Below are positions 26,715-35,907 of a stretch of 64,000 nt of DNA, one piece after another. The translations under genes and the position numbers were made by a program. Under the pieces are notes generated by a model that made no database searches, was not told the origin of the DNA, and was given only the letters and a program-made list of their open reading frames with translations. Within the stretch, counting starts at the first letter, position 1. Each line of letters opens with the position of its first letter. Source of the stretch: Flavobacterium cyclinae. Its GTDB lineage: Bacteria; Bacteroidota; Bacteroidia; Flavobacteriales; Flavobacteriaceae. The stretch covers positions 1,488,001 through 1,552,000 of the forward strand of contig NZ_CP089095.1 in assembly GCF_021172145.1 (NCBI RefSeq), given 5' to 3'.

Positions 26715-28106
26715 ATGTTTTCATTTTCATTTAAAAATAGAATTGCGTTTAACTATATTGTAAGTAGTTCAATACTTATAGCTATTGTTTTTATTTCTAT
26801 TTTTTCAATTGTAAACTATCGTGTAAATCAGCATATTAATGAAGAAATTCAGGAAGAATTATATAAACATTTAGATGATGTTTCTACTGATTCTAATGAT
26901 ACGTATTTAATTCAAGTGGATCAATGGCGTGCAAGAGAACACAATTCGTTTAGCGTAAATCCAGTTTTTGTTGAGTTTTATGATACGAATAAATTACTAA
27001 TTGATAAATCACCAAATCTTAAAAATTCAAATATTAATTTATTAGAGAATGTTAAGAACAACACTTTTACGGATACTAAATTAAATGGTATCCCAATTAG
27101 ACAAATTCAAACTCCAATTATAAATAAAGAAAAAATTGTGGGATATCTTGTAGTGGCTATGTCTTTAGAAGATTTGGAAATTGTGCAAATATTGAAGCAT
27201 ATTTTACTTATTTCGTATCCTTTAATCTTAATTTTACTCTATTTATTTGCCCGTTTTTTTGCTGGTAGAAGTATTATTCCGGTAAGTACTATTATTGAAA
27301 CATCTGGAAAAATAACAAAAGACAATTTAAAAACACGAATTCCGTTACCCAATAATAAAGACGAATTGTTTGCATTATCTCAAACGATAAATAATCTTCT
27401 AGATAGAGTTGAAAACGCAATTGAAAGAGAAAAACAATTTACTTCTGATGCCTCTCATGAATTACGTACACCATTAGCGGTTATTAAAGGAACAATGGAA
27501 GTATTAATTCGAAAACCTCGAAATCAGCAAGAATACGAGGAGAAAATACAATTTTGTATTTCAGAAGTTGATCGCTTGAATCATATGGTTGACCAATTAT
27601 TATTGTTAGCTCGATTTGAAAACCAAAAGCAAAATATTAAAAAAGAAACCATTTATTTAAATGCTTTAATCTTAGACAATCTTACCCGTTTTTCTGATAA
27701 AATTGACAGTAAAAAATTAAAAGTGATTACTTCATTTAATGAAGATTATTACATAGAATCAGATAATTATCTAGTTTCAATAATTGTAAGTAACCTAATT
27801 TCAAATGCTATAAAATATTCCAATAATGAAACCGAAATCAATATTACAATCTGGAACGATAATGAAACGGTTCTGTTTTCTATTTCAGATAATGGTATTG
27901 GCATAGCATCTGAAGATATTGAAAAAATATTTACTTCTTTTTATCGTTCAAATGTTGCCAATCATACCCAAATCAAAGGAACTGGATTAGGTTTATCTAT
28001 TGTAAAAAGATTATGCGATTTATTAAAAGTAGATATTAATTTAACCAGCCAACTCGAAAAAGGAACAACCTTTGTTTTAAGATTTCCAACATTCAACATT
28101 AAGTAG
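26715..28106 (+). CDS. Membrane sensor histidine kinase
   Basis: The 463-aa protein has two membrane segments (about 10-32 and 155-180) bracketing a periplasmic sensor, a HAMP segment (AGRSIIPVSTIIETSGKITKDNL), HisKA with SDASHELRTPLAVIKGTMEVL (His near 247) and an ATPase domain with NAIKYS, DNGIGI and GTGLGLSIVK. It is the CusS-like partner of the response regulator two genes upstream. Confidence 0.9.
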   Translation: MFSFSFKNRIAFNYIVSSSILIAIVFISIFSIVNYRVNQHINEEIQEELYKHLDDVSTDSNDTYLIQVDQWRAREHNSFSVNPVFVEFYDTNKLLIDKSPNLKNSNINLLENVKNNTFTDTKLNGIPIRQIQTPIINKEKIVGYLVVAMSLEDLEIVQILKHILLISYPLILILLYLFARFFAGRSIIPVSTIIETSGKITKDNLKTRIPLPNNKDELFALSQTINNLLDRVENAIEREKQFTSDASHELRTPLAVIKGTMEVLIRKPRNQQEYEEKIQFCISEVDRLNHMVDQLLLLARFENQKQNIKKETIYLNALILDNLTRFSDKIDSKKLKVITSFNEDYYIESDNYLVSIIVSNLISNAIKYSNNETEINITIWNDNETVLFSISDNGIGIASEDIEKIFTSFYRSNVANHTQIKGTGLGLSIVKRLCDLLKVDINLTSQLEKGTTFVLRFPTFNIK

Positions 28107-28135
28107 TTCTTAAGATTATTTCTATTTTTATTCCT

Positions 28136-28143
28136 TAATTTTG
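28136..28143 (+). promoter_or_regulatory. Probable -7 box of the efflux pump operon
   Basis: TAATTTTG matches TAnnTTTG. It is followed by an inverted pair GTAGT (28143-28147) and ACTAC further on, before the 28187 start, possibly an operator. Confidence 0.4.
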
Positions 28144-28186
28144 TAGTGTAGTTTTTTACTATCTTTATCAACTACTTTAATAAATT

Positions 28187-28561
28187 ATGAATAAAATAAT
28201 TGCCATAATATTAGTTTCTATCTTTATGTGTGCTAACACATCGATTGGGCAATTAGTAAAAGTTCCTAATTTAATAGAACACTATATTGATCATAAAAAC
28301 GATTGTACTTCAAAATCCATTTCTTTTATTGATTATCTCGTTTTACATTATTCTAAAAATGCAGAGAACAATTTAGAGCATCAAGATTTACCTTTCAAAA
28401 CATTTGATACCTCAAGTAGTTCTTTGTTTGTGTTTTCTCATTTTAATTATCAAATTTCACCTGTAAAAACGTTGGTTTCAAACTCCAAATTGTTTTTATA
28501 TAATGAATCATTTCAATCCAATAGTATAGCTGCTATTTGGTTACCTCCTAAGATTTCCTAA
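28187..28561 (+). CDS. Small exported protein upstream of the RND pump, unknown
   Basis: The 124-aa protein has a signal peptide (IIAIILVSIFMCANTSIGQ) and a mature part with HYIDHKNDCTSKSISFIDYLVLHYS, rich in His, Asp and Cys, consistent with a metal-handling protein. Similar small genes often precede CusA-type pumps in flavobacteria, to my memory. A -7 box TAATTTTG (28136-28143) suggests its own promoter. Confidence 0.6.
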   Translation: MNKIIAIILVSIFMCANTSIGQLVKVPNLIEHYIDHKNDCTSKSISFIDYLVLHYSKNAENNLEHQDLPFKTFDTSSSSLFVFSHFNYQISPVKTLVSNSKLFLYNESFQSNSIAAIWLPPKIS

Positions 28562-28644
28562 CATTTTGATGTGATTGATTTCCATTGAAATCAATTGTTT
28601 GTATCGTTTCAGATGCTTTTTATTAATTATTATAAAATACTAAA

Positions 28645-31600
28645 ATGTTAGAAAAAATTATTGCTTTTAGTTTAAGAAACAAGCTAATTGTTTTATTGTT
28701 TACCTTGGGGGTTTTTGGATTTGGATTATTCTCCGTATTTCAAATTTCAATTGGAGCTGTTCCTGATGTAACAAATAATCAGGTGCAAGTAATTACTACT
28801 TCTCGAAATTTATCAACTCAAGATATCGAACAATATATTACGTATCCTGTTGAAATTGAAATGGCCAACTTGCCAAGTGTAAAAGAAATACGTTCCATTT
28901 CAAAGTTTGGATTATCTGTAGTAACCATTGTTTTTGAAGACGAGATAGGTACGTATTTACCACGTCAGTTAATAGCCGAAAAAATCAAAACGGCTTCTGA
29001 AAAAATTCCTCAAGGATTTGGAACTCCAGAAATGGGTCCCATCACTACAGGATTGGGAGAAATTTATCAATATACTCTAGAAGTTAAACCCGAATTTAAA
29101 AACCAATATACCGTAACCGATTTAAGAACTATTCAAGATTGGATTGTTAAACGTCAGTTGTCAGGAATCAAAGGTGTGGTTGAAATTAATACTTGGGGTG
29201 GCTATTTAAAACAATATGAAATTGCTTTGCATCCTTCAAGTTTGAAAGCAATGAATATTACTACTACTGATGTTTTCAATGCATTAGAGAAAAATAATAG
29301 TATTGCTGGAGGTTCGTATATAGAAAAAACCAATGAAAGTTATTTCATTCGTGGAGAAGGAAAAGTAAATTCCATCGAAGATATCCAAAATATTGTGGTA
29401 AAAAATGATTTTGGTACTCCAATTTACATCAAAGATGTTGCGCAAGTTCAATTTGGACATGCTAATCGTTTTGGTGCTATCACTGGAAATGGAGAAGGAG
29501 AAAAAGTGTTAGGGCAAGTAATGATGCTAAAAGATGCCAATTCCAAACAAGTTATTGATGATGTAAAACACAGAATTGCCGAAATTGAAAAATCCTTACC
29601 CGATGGAGTTTACATAAATGGTTTCCTTGAACGTAGTGAACTTGTAGGAAAAACAACTTTTACAGTAGCAGAAAACCTAATTTTAGGTTGTTTAATCGTA
29701 ATTTTTGTGGTGGTAGTTTTACTTGGAAACTGGCGTTCAGGATTAGTGGTGGCCTCTGTTATTCCGTTATGTTTGCTTTTTGCCATTACTTTTATGAATA
29801 TCTTTAAAATTGATGCCAACTTAATGAGTTTAGGAGCTATCGATTTTGGAATTATCATTGATGGGGCTGTAATTATTGTAGAATTTATTGCCTTTCAAAT
29901 TGTTAGCAAATCATCACATTTGGTAGGTTTAAGCAAAAAAGATCGTCAGGAAGAAATTGATCAAATTACATATAAGAGTGCTTCAAAAATGATGAACTCT
30001 GCTGTTTTTGGGCAGTTGATTATTCTTATAGTATTTATCCCAATTTTATCACTTTCAGGAGTAGAAGGTAAAATGTTCAAACCTATGGCAATGACATTCA
30101 GTTTTGCTTTATTGGGTGCTATGTTGTTTTGCTTTACCTATGTTCCGGTGGCGGCTTCCTTATTTTTAAAACCGCAAGAGGAAAATCCAAATTCATTCTC
30201 AAATCGTTTAATCAATAAATTGAATTCATGGTACTTACCGGTTATCAAATGGGCGTTGCAAAACACTAAAAAAGTGCTTTCAGGTGCTGTAGCTATTTTG
30301 GTAATCGCGTTGGCTTTGTTTTCAACTATGGGTGGCGAATTTATTCCGCAGTTGGACGAAGGAGATTTCGTAATTCAACCCGTTTTAAAAACAGGTACTT
30401 CATTAAGTAAAACCATTGAAACCACTACAAAAATTGAGAAAACCATTTTGAAAAATTTCCCAGAAGTGGAACAAGTAGTGAGTAGAATTGGTGCTGCTGA
30501 AGTTCCTACTGATCCAATGAGTATGGAAGAAAGTGATGTTATTGTGAAATTAAAACCAAAATCGGAATGGGTTTCGGCGCATACTAAAGACGAATTGGCA
30601 GATAAAATTAAAGTGGCAATCGAAAAACAAATTCCTAATATGGAAATTGAATTTACGCAACCTATTGAAATGCGTTTTAACGAATTAATTTCAGGTTCAC
30701 GTTCCGATGTAGCAATTAAAATTTTTGGTGAAGATTTGGATATTTTAGCTAAAAAAGCACATGAAGTTGAAAAAGCCATTCGAAATGTTGAAGGCGCTTC
30801 TGATATTATCATCGAAAAAACAGAAGGTTTACCTCAAATGTTTGTACAATACGACCGTAGTAAAATTGCTCGTTATGGTTTAAACATTGCTGATTTAAAC
30901 GAAATTATTGCTTTAGGTTTTGCAGGTAAAGTTGCGGGAAATGTTTTTGAAGGTGAAAAACGCTTCGATATGGTCATTCGCTTAAATCAAACGAATAGAA
31001 AAGATATTGAAGATTTACGAAATTTATATGTACCAACTCCTAATGGCGAACAAATTCCATTACGTGAATTAGCCAATATCAGCTATACCGAAGGACCAGC
31101 AAAAATATCTCGTGATAATACCAACAGAAGAATCGTTGTGGGAATTAACGTTAGAAACAGAGATTTACAAAGTGTAGTTGACGATGTAAAAAAAATCATC
31201 AATTCTAAAATCGATTTGCCTCCAGGATATCGAGTTACTTATGGAGGACAATTTGAAAATTTAGAAAGTGCTAAAGCACGTTTAATGATAGCCGTTCCTA
31301 TTGCTTTGTTCTTAATTTTCATCATGTTGCATTTTGCATTTGGTTCTATCAAAGAAGCTATGATGGTGTATACAGCCATTCCATTATCTGCAGTAGGAGG
31401 TGTTTTATTTCTTTGGTTGCGCGATTTACCTTTTAGTATTTCAGCTGGAGTAGGATTTATTGCTCTTTTTGGTATCGCGGTTTTAAACGGAATTGTATTA
31501 ATCGAACATTTTAAAGAATTAAAACATAGTGGAAAATTTACCGATATGAACGAACTCATCTTAAAAGGAACTACCGATAGACTTCGACCTGTTTTATTAA

Positions 31601-32982
31601 CAGCCGCAGCTGCAGCCTTAGGGTTTCTACCAATGGCAATTTCGTCTGGTGCAGGTGCCGAAGTACAAAGACCTTTAGCAACAGTTGTAATTGGTGGTTT
31701 AATTACAGCCACTTTATTAACCTTGATTGTTCTTCCTATTTTGTTTAAAATTTATGATGAAAAAGAGGAGAAAAAATTAAAATTCAAAAATATTAAACTA
31801 ACAACACATATTATCATTCTATTCTTTGGTACTACTTTATCTTATGGTCAAGAAAACAATACCGAATTAGATAGTTTGGTGGCTGGAGCTTTACAAAATA
31901 ATAGAAGCATCAAATCAGGTCAACTACAAGTAGATAAAGCAAAACAAGCTACCAAATTGGCCTACGATTTTAACAAAACGAATGTATATTATAGCTATGA
32001 CGAAAACAATTTAGCAGTTAACAATTTGCCATTAAAAGTTTTTGGAGCCCAACAAACTTTTTCTTTCCCAACTGTATATGGAGCTCAAAGAAAAGTTTAC
32101 ATGGCGGAATATGAAAAGGAACAAGCGGGTTTTGAAATACAAAAAAACAAACTAACGCTTGAAATTTCTAAAGTGTATTATGAGGTGGTGTATTTAAATC
32201 ATCAAGAAAAATTATATCGATATTTAGATAGTTTGTACCAAAATTTCTCTAAAGCTAGTAATAGAAGATTTGAATTGGGAGAAACTAATTATCTAGAAAA
32301 AATCACGGCAGAAGCCAAGTTTAGACAGATTAGAACCAAGTTGTCTCAAATTGATAAAGCAAAAGCGGCTCAGTTGGAATTGCTACAAGCATTAGTACAA
32401 TTCGATACTAAAGTTGATGTAAAATCTTCAGAAATTAAACCTTTAAGCACTTTGAATAATAATTCAAGTAAAGATTTATATACATCTTATTTAGAAACAT
32501 TTACAAAAAAATATAAAGCTAATGAGAGTTTGCAAAAGCAAAATTGGTTACCTGATATTAATTTAGAGTATTTTCAAGGGAATAACACCGGTTTATCTCA
32601 ATCTTTATATGGTTTCCAAGTTGGATTATCGATTCCGATATTGTTTAATGGAAATATAGCAAAATCGAAAGTAGCTAAGTTAGAAACGCAAGCTTGGGAA
32701 CAACAAAAGCAAAACGAAGAAACTAAAATTGAGGCGTATATCAATCAAAAGAATAATGAGTTAATTCAGTTTCAACAAGCAATTGACTATTATAACCAAT
32801 ACGGTAAAAAAGTATCGGATGAAATCATTAAAGTGGCTAACAATAGTTACAAACACGGAGAAATTGACTTTTTTCAATATATCTTAAGTTTGGAGAATGC
32901 AACCACTATCCAAGTAGAATACTTAGATGCTGTTATTCAATACAATAAAACAAAATTAGATTTACAATACATTAATTTTTAA
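28645..32982 (+). CDS. CusA/CzcA heavy-metal RND pump fused to a TolC-like outer-membrane channel
   Basis: The 1445-aa protein is a fusion. Residues 1-1045 form an RND pump: QISIGAVPDVTNNQVQV, periplasmic porter domains, and segment 4 with the proton-relay SLGAIDFGIIIDGAVIIVEF (Asp residues) typical of CusA/CzcA. After a linker rich in Lys and an internal hydrophobic stretch THIIILFFGTTLSYGQ, residues about 1060-1445 show two TolC-type coiled-coil repeats. Such fusions occur in Bacteroidota. The internal signal-like segment presumably leads the channel into the periplasm. The adaptor gene follows 11 nt later. Confidence 0.9.
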   Translation: MLEKIIAFSLRNKLIVLLFTLGVFGFGLFSVFQISIGAVPDVTNNQVQVITTSRNLSTQDIEQYITYPVEIEMANLPSVKEIRSISKFGLSVVTIVFEDEIGTYLPRQLIAEKIKTASEKIPQGFGTPEMGPITTGLGEIYQYTLEVKPEFKNQYTVTDLRTIQDWIVKRQLSGIKGVVEINTWGGYLKQYEIALHPSSLKAMNITTTDVFNALEKNNSIAGGSYIEKTNESYFIRGEGKVNSIEDIQNIVVKNDFGTPIYIKDVAQVQFGHANRFGAITGNGEGEKVLGQVMMLKDANSKQVIDDVKHRIAEIEKSLPDGVYINGFLERSELVGKTTFTVAENLILGCLIVIFVVVVLLGNWRSGLVVASVIPLCLLFAITFMNIFKIDANLMSLGAIDFGIIIDGAVIIVEFIAFQIVSKSSHLVGLSKKDRQEEIDQITYKSASKMMNSAVFGQLIILIVFIPILSLSGVEGKMFKPMAMTFSFALLGAMLFCFTYVPVAASLFLKPQEENPNSFSNRLINKLNSWYLPVIKWALQNTKKVLSGAVAILVIALALFSTMGGEFIPQLDEGDFVIQPVLKTGTSLSKTIETTTKIEKTILKNFPEVEQVVSRIGAAEVPTDPMSMEESDVIVKLKPKSEWVSAHTKDELADKIKVAIEKQIPNMEIEFTQPIEMRFNELISGSRSDVAIKIFGEDLDILAKKAHEVEKAIRNVEGASDIIIEKTEGLPQMFVQYDRSKIARYGLNIADLNEIIALGFAGKVAGNVFEGEKRFDMVIRLNQTNRKDIEDLRNLYVPTPNGEQIPLRELANISYTEGPAKISRDNTNRRIVVGINVRNRDLQSVVDDVKKIINSKIDLPPGYRVTYGGQFENLESAKARLMIAVPIALFLIFIMLHFAFGSIKEAMMVYTAIPLSAVGGVLFLWLRDLPFSISAGVGFIALFGIAVLNGIVLIEHFKELKHSGKFTDMNELILKGTTDRLRPVLLTAAAAALGFLPMAISSGAGAEVQRPLATVVIGGLITATLLTLIVLPILFKIYDEKEEKKLKFKNIKLTTHIIILFFGTTLSYGQENNTELDSLVAGALQNNRSIKSGQLQVDKAKQATKLAYDFNKTNVYYSYDENNLAVNNLPLKVFGAQQTFSFPTVYGAQRKVYMAEYEKEQAGFEIQKNKLTLEISKVYYEVVYLNHQEKLYRYLDSLYQNFSKASNRRFELGETNYLEKITAEAKFRQIRTKLSQIDKAKAAQLELLQALVQFDTKVDVKSSEIKPLSTLNNNSSKDLYTSYLETFTKKYKANESLQKQNWLPDINLEYFQGNNTGLSQSLYGFQVGLSIPILFNGNIAKSKVAKLETQAWEQQKQNEETKIEAYINQKNNELIQFQQAIDYYNQYGKKVSDEIIKVANNSYKHGEIDFFQYILSLENATTIQVEYLDAVIQYNKTKLDLQYINF

Positions 32983-32993
32983 TATCCATAAAA

Positions 32994-34112
32994 ATGAAAA
33001 ATATATTCAAATTAATCGCCTTATTTGCTTTAATAACTTCTTGTAAAAACGAAGTAGTAGAGGAGCCACAAAAAGAAGATGGATTAATAACAGTAACTAA
33101 GGAACAGTTTCAATCTACTCAAATGGAGTTGGGCACGCTTGCTTCACAAGATTTCAATGTAACTATCAAATCTTCTGGAAAAATTGATGTACCGCCTCAG
33201 TATAAAGCTAAAATCACTCCTTTTATTGGCGGTTATGTAAAAACTACAAAATTATTAGTAGGAGATAAAGTAACTAAAGGTCAGGTATTACTAACATTAG
33301 AAAATACGGAATATCTTGATATTCAAAAAGATTACGTTGAAGTGGCGGAACAAATTAACTATTTAAAATCAGAATTTGAACGTCAGAAAACCTTATACAA
33401 CGAGAAAATTACGTCACAAAAGAATTATTTAAAAGCAGAAAGCGAATACCGTCAAGCAAAAGGAATGTATCAAGGGCTTCGCGAAAAATTACTGTTATTA
33501 AATATCAATCCAGCTAATGTTGAGAAAGGAAATTTTACATCTGTAATTACGTTAGTTGCCCCAATTTCAGGAGATGTAACGGTTTTAAATGCTAATGTGG
33601 GAATGTTCATGTCACCATCCGATGTTATTATGGAAATTGTTGATACTAATTATTTGCATTTAAACTTGAGCATTTTTGAAAAAGACATTTTGAAAGTAAA
33701 AGCGGGTCAAGACATTAATTTTACTATTCCAGAGGCAAGTAAAGATAACTTTTTATCAAAAGTACAATTGGTTGGGAAATCAATTGAAAATAAAGACAGA
33801 ACAATTTCGGTTTTTGGTGTTTTGAATCCTACTGATAAATCAAAATTATTATCAGGAATGTTTGTAGAAGCCAATATTATTATCGACTCTAAAAAAGGTT
33901 TTGGTATTCCTATTGATGCTTTAATTACAGAAGAGAACAAAAATTTCGTACTTTTATTACAAGAAAATGCAACTAATGGTGACTATATTTTCAAGAAAAC
34001 ACTTGTCAATATTGGAGAAAAGTCAGAACAATATGTTGAGATTTTACCTAACAAAAATATTAATGAAAACTCTAAATTATTAACAAAAGGAGTTTTCGAT
34101 TTAACTAATTAA
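32994..34112 (+). CDS. RND periplasmic adaptor (CusB-like lipoprotein)
   Basis: The 372-aa protein has a lipobox (LFALITSC, Cys17), a barrel-sandwich lipoyl domain (IKSSGKIDVPPQYKAKITPFIGGYVKT...VAPISGDV), a helical hairpin (QRQTLYNEKITSQKNYLKAESEY region) and beta-barrel domain with FGIPIDALI. It links the pump and channel parts of the fused protein upstream. Confidence 0.9.
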   Translation: MKNIFKLIALFALITSCKNEVVEEPQKEDGLITVTKEQFQSTQMELGTLASQDFNVTIKSSGKIDVPPQYKAKITPFIGGYVKTTKLLVGDKVTKGQVLLTLENTEYLDIQKDYVEVAEQINYLKSEFERQKTLYNEKITSQKNYLKAESEYRQAKGMYQGLREKLLLLNINPANVEKGNFTSVITLVAPISGDVTVLNANVGMFMSPSDVIMEIVDTNYLHLNLSIFEKDILKVKAGQDINFTIPEASKDNFLSKVQLVGKSIENKDRTISVFGVLNPTDKSKLLSGMFVEANIIIDSKKGFGIPIDALITEENKNFVLLLQENATNGDYIFKKTLVNIGEKSEQYVEILPNKNINENSKLLTKGVFDLTN

Positions 34113-34125
34113 AACTTTATAAATT

Positions 34126-34626
34126 ATGAATCAAGCACATTTGCACATGGTTTTTAACCATTTTCCAATCATCGGATTATTCTTCGGAATTGGAATTTTA
34201 GCATACGGAATCATCAAAAAACAAACCATTTTAGTAAATACAGCATATGTAATTTTCATAGTTTGTATGATTATGGCAAAAGCCACTATGATGACTGGAG
34301 AAGGAGCAGAGGAAATTGTTGAAGAATTAGGTATATCACATGACATCATTCACGAGCACGAAGAAATTGCTGAAACCTTCATGAAAATACTTTATGCCTT
34401 AGGAATTCTTTCAATTTTAGGCTTAGTTGCTAATGTAAAAAAACATGCAAAAGCAGCGATTGTTTCTTATGTTGTTTTAGTTTTAGCAATTGGCGCTGCA
34501 GTTTTGTCTAAATCTGTTGGAACTTCTGGTGGCGAAATTCGTCATACTGAAATTCGTGCTAATGCTAATGTGGGTAATGCTTCGGAGACAAATAGCGAAC
34601 AAGAATCTCACGACGATGACCACTAA
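34126..34626 (+). CDS. DUF2231-like membrane protein with acidic His tail
   Basis: The 166-aa protein has four membrane segments. It opens with HLHMVFNHFPIIG, like the HP-x-x-x-HFP opening of DUF2231 proteins, and has TGEGAEEIVEEL after the second or third segment. The tail ends QESHDDDH, which may bind metal. It is 13 nt after the adaptor gene and closes the metal efflux operon. Confidence 0.65.
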   Translation: MNQAHLHMVFNHFPIIGLFFGIGILAYGIIKKQTILVNTAYVIFIVCMIMAKATMMTGEGAEEIVEELGISHDIIHEHEEIAETFMKILYALGILSILGLVANVKKHAKAAIVSYVVLVLAIGAAVLSKSVGTSGGEIRHTEIRANANVGNASETNSEQESHDDDH

Positions 34627-34651
34627 ACAAAAAATAAAATTTCAATAACAT

Positions 34652-34684
34652 TTTGTTTATTCGAAAAATTAGTTGTTAACTTTG
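34652..34684 (+). promoter_or_regulatory. his operon promoter
   Basis: TTTG (34652-34655), 21 bp, TAACTTTG (34677-34684) fit the phylum consensus and predict a start near 34691, about 18 nt before the leader peptide. Confidence 0.75.
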
Positions 34685-34708
34685 CAACGTTAAATAATAA
34701 CAGAAATT

Positions 34709-34762
34709 ATGTTTTTAAATCAATTACATCATCATCATCATACCTCCGCTCAAGCGAAGTAA
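34709..34762 (+). CDS. hisL: his operon leader peptide
   Basis: The 17-aa frame reads MFLNQLHHHHHTSAQAK, with five consecutive His codons (34727-34741). Such runs act as histidine sensors in transcription attenuation. It ends 33 nt before the terminator hairpin ahead of hisG. The start follows the predicted promoter directly. Confidence 0.9.
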   Translation: MFLNQLHHHHHTSAQAK

Positions 34763-34826
34763 TGATGCTATGTAATTAAATCATATAAATCAGAAACCCG
34801 TTTGAGTACATCAGGCGGGTTTTTTA
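34749..34826 (+). promoter_or_regulatory. his attenuator (antiterminator and terminator)
   Basis: The terminator is an 11-bp stem with G-U pairs, 34795-34805 with 34811-34821, loop GTACA, followed by a T tract. The antiterminator pairs CTCAAGCG (34749-34756, inside the leader codons after the His run) with CGTTTGAG (34799-34806), which destroys the terminator. An upstream pause-type hairpin can form between TTACAT/CATCAT and ATGATG/ATGTAA. A ribosome stalled at His codons leaves 34749-34756 free; one at the stop codon covers it. Confidence 0.85.
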
Positions 34827-34885
34827 TTGTTTAGCATTTTCAAAATCTTCTTGGTGTACTCATTTTAAATCAAATTAAATTTAAA

Positions 34886-35743
34886 ATGAAAACGTTAAAA
34901 ATTGCGATTCAAAAATCAGGTCGGTTACACGATGAAAGTATCCAAATCTTAAAAGATTGCGGAATTTCAGTGTATAATGGTAATGACCAACTCAAAGTTA
35001 CCGCTTCCAATTTTCCTCTAGAAGTGTACTATTTACGAAATTCAGATATTCCACAATATTTGATTGATGGAGTGGTAGATATTGCCATCGTAGGGGATAA
35101 TTTATTGGTAGAAAAAGGACAAAACATTCAAATTGCTGAGAAACTAGGATTTTCCAAATGCAAAGTATCAGTAGCGGTTCCAAAGAGTTTTAACTACAAC
35201 TCGATTCAAGATTTAAATGGATTACGCGTTGCCACTTCCTATCCAAAAACTGTGGTGGATTACTTTTCTTCGAAAGGAATTACTGTAGACATTCACCAAA
35301 TCTCAGGTTCGGTTGAAATTGCCCCAAACATCGGACTTTCCGATGCGATTGTAGATATCGTTTCTAGCGGAAGTACTTTATTTAAAAACGGTTTAAAAGA
35401 AGTAGAAGTCATTCTGAAAAGCGAAGCCGTTTTAGCGGTTTCTCCTCAAATTTCGGAAGATGCCAAACAAGTTTTATCCAAACTTCAATTCCGAATTCAA
35501 GCGGTTTTGCGTTCGAGAAAATCGAAATATATTTTGATGAATGTTCCCAATGATAAAATCTCAGAAATCAGTAAAATTCTTCCTGTATTAAAAAGTCCAA
35601 CGGTTATGCCATTAGCAGAAGAAGGTTGGAGTAGTGTGCATTCTGTAATTGATGAAGATAAATTTTGGGAAGTCATCGACCAATTAAAAGAAGCTGGAGC
35701 CGAAGGGATTTTAGTTTGCCCAATTGAGAAAATGGTATTGTAA
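34886..35743 (+). CDS. hisG: ATP phosphoribosyltransferase (long form)
   Basis: The 285-aa enzyme catalyses the first step of histidine synthesis, ATP + PRPP to phosphoribosyl-ATP. Motifs seen: KIAIQKSGRLHDESIQILKDCG, DIAIVGDN, and the PRPP-binding IVDIVSSGSTLFKNGL (near residue 155). The C-terminal ACT-like regulatory domain (about 215-285) identifies the long, histidine-feedback-inhibited form. It is the first structural gene behind the attenuator. Confidence 0.95.
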   Translation: MKTLKIAIQKSGRLHDESIQILKDCGISVYNGNDQLKVTASNFPLEVYYLRNSDIPQYLIDGVVDIAIVGDNLLVEKGQNIQIAEKLGFSKCKVSVAVPKSFNYNSIQDLNGLRVATSYPKTVVDYFSSKGITVDIHQISGSVEIAPNIGLSDAIVDIVSSGSTLFKNGLKEVEVILKSEAVLAVSPQISEDAKQVLSKLQFRIQAVLRSRKSKYILMNVPNDKISEISKILPVLKSPTVMPLAEEGWSSVHSVIDEDKFWEVIDQLKEAGAEGILVCPIEKMVL

Positions 35744-35907
35744 ATGAATTAAACACATAGGTACAAAGAAATTTTGATAATTAAGAATTTAAAAAGCATT
35801 GCATTTTACACATAGCTATGTTAACTATCTAAAGTGAAACGCCTGAAGTTTTAGACAAAAAAATAAAAACTATGTGACTATGTGTTTCAAAAAATAAAAA
35901 TAGGATC
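35744..35907 (+). repeat. hisG-hisD gap with ACACATAG / CTATGTGT repeats
   Basis: The 164-nt gap has AACACATAG near its left end, ACACATAGCTATG in the middle and ACTATGTG-ACTATGTGTT at the right, so short direct and inverted copies of one motif. It resembles dispersed intergenic repeats of flavobacteria and carries no gene. Confidence 0.55.
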
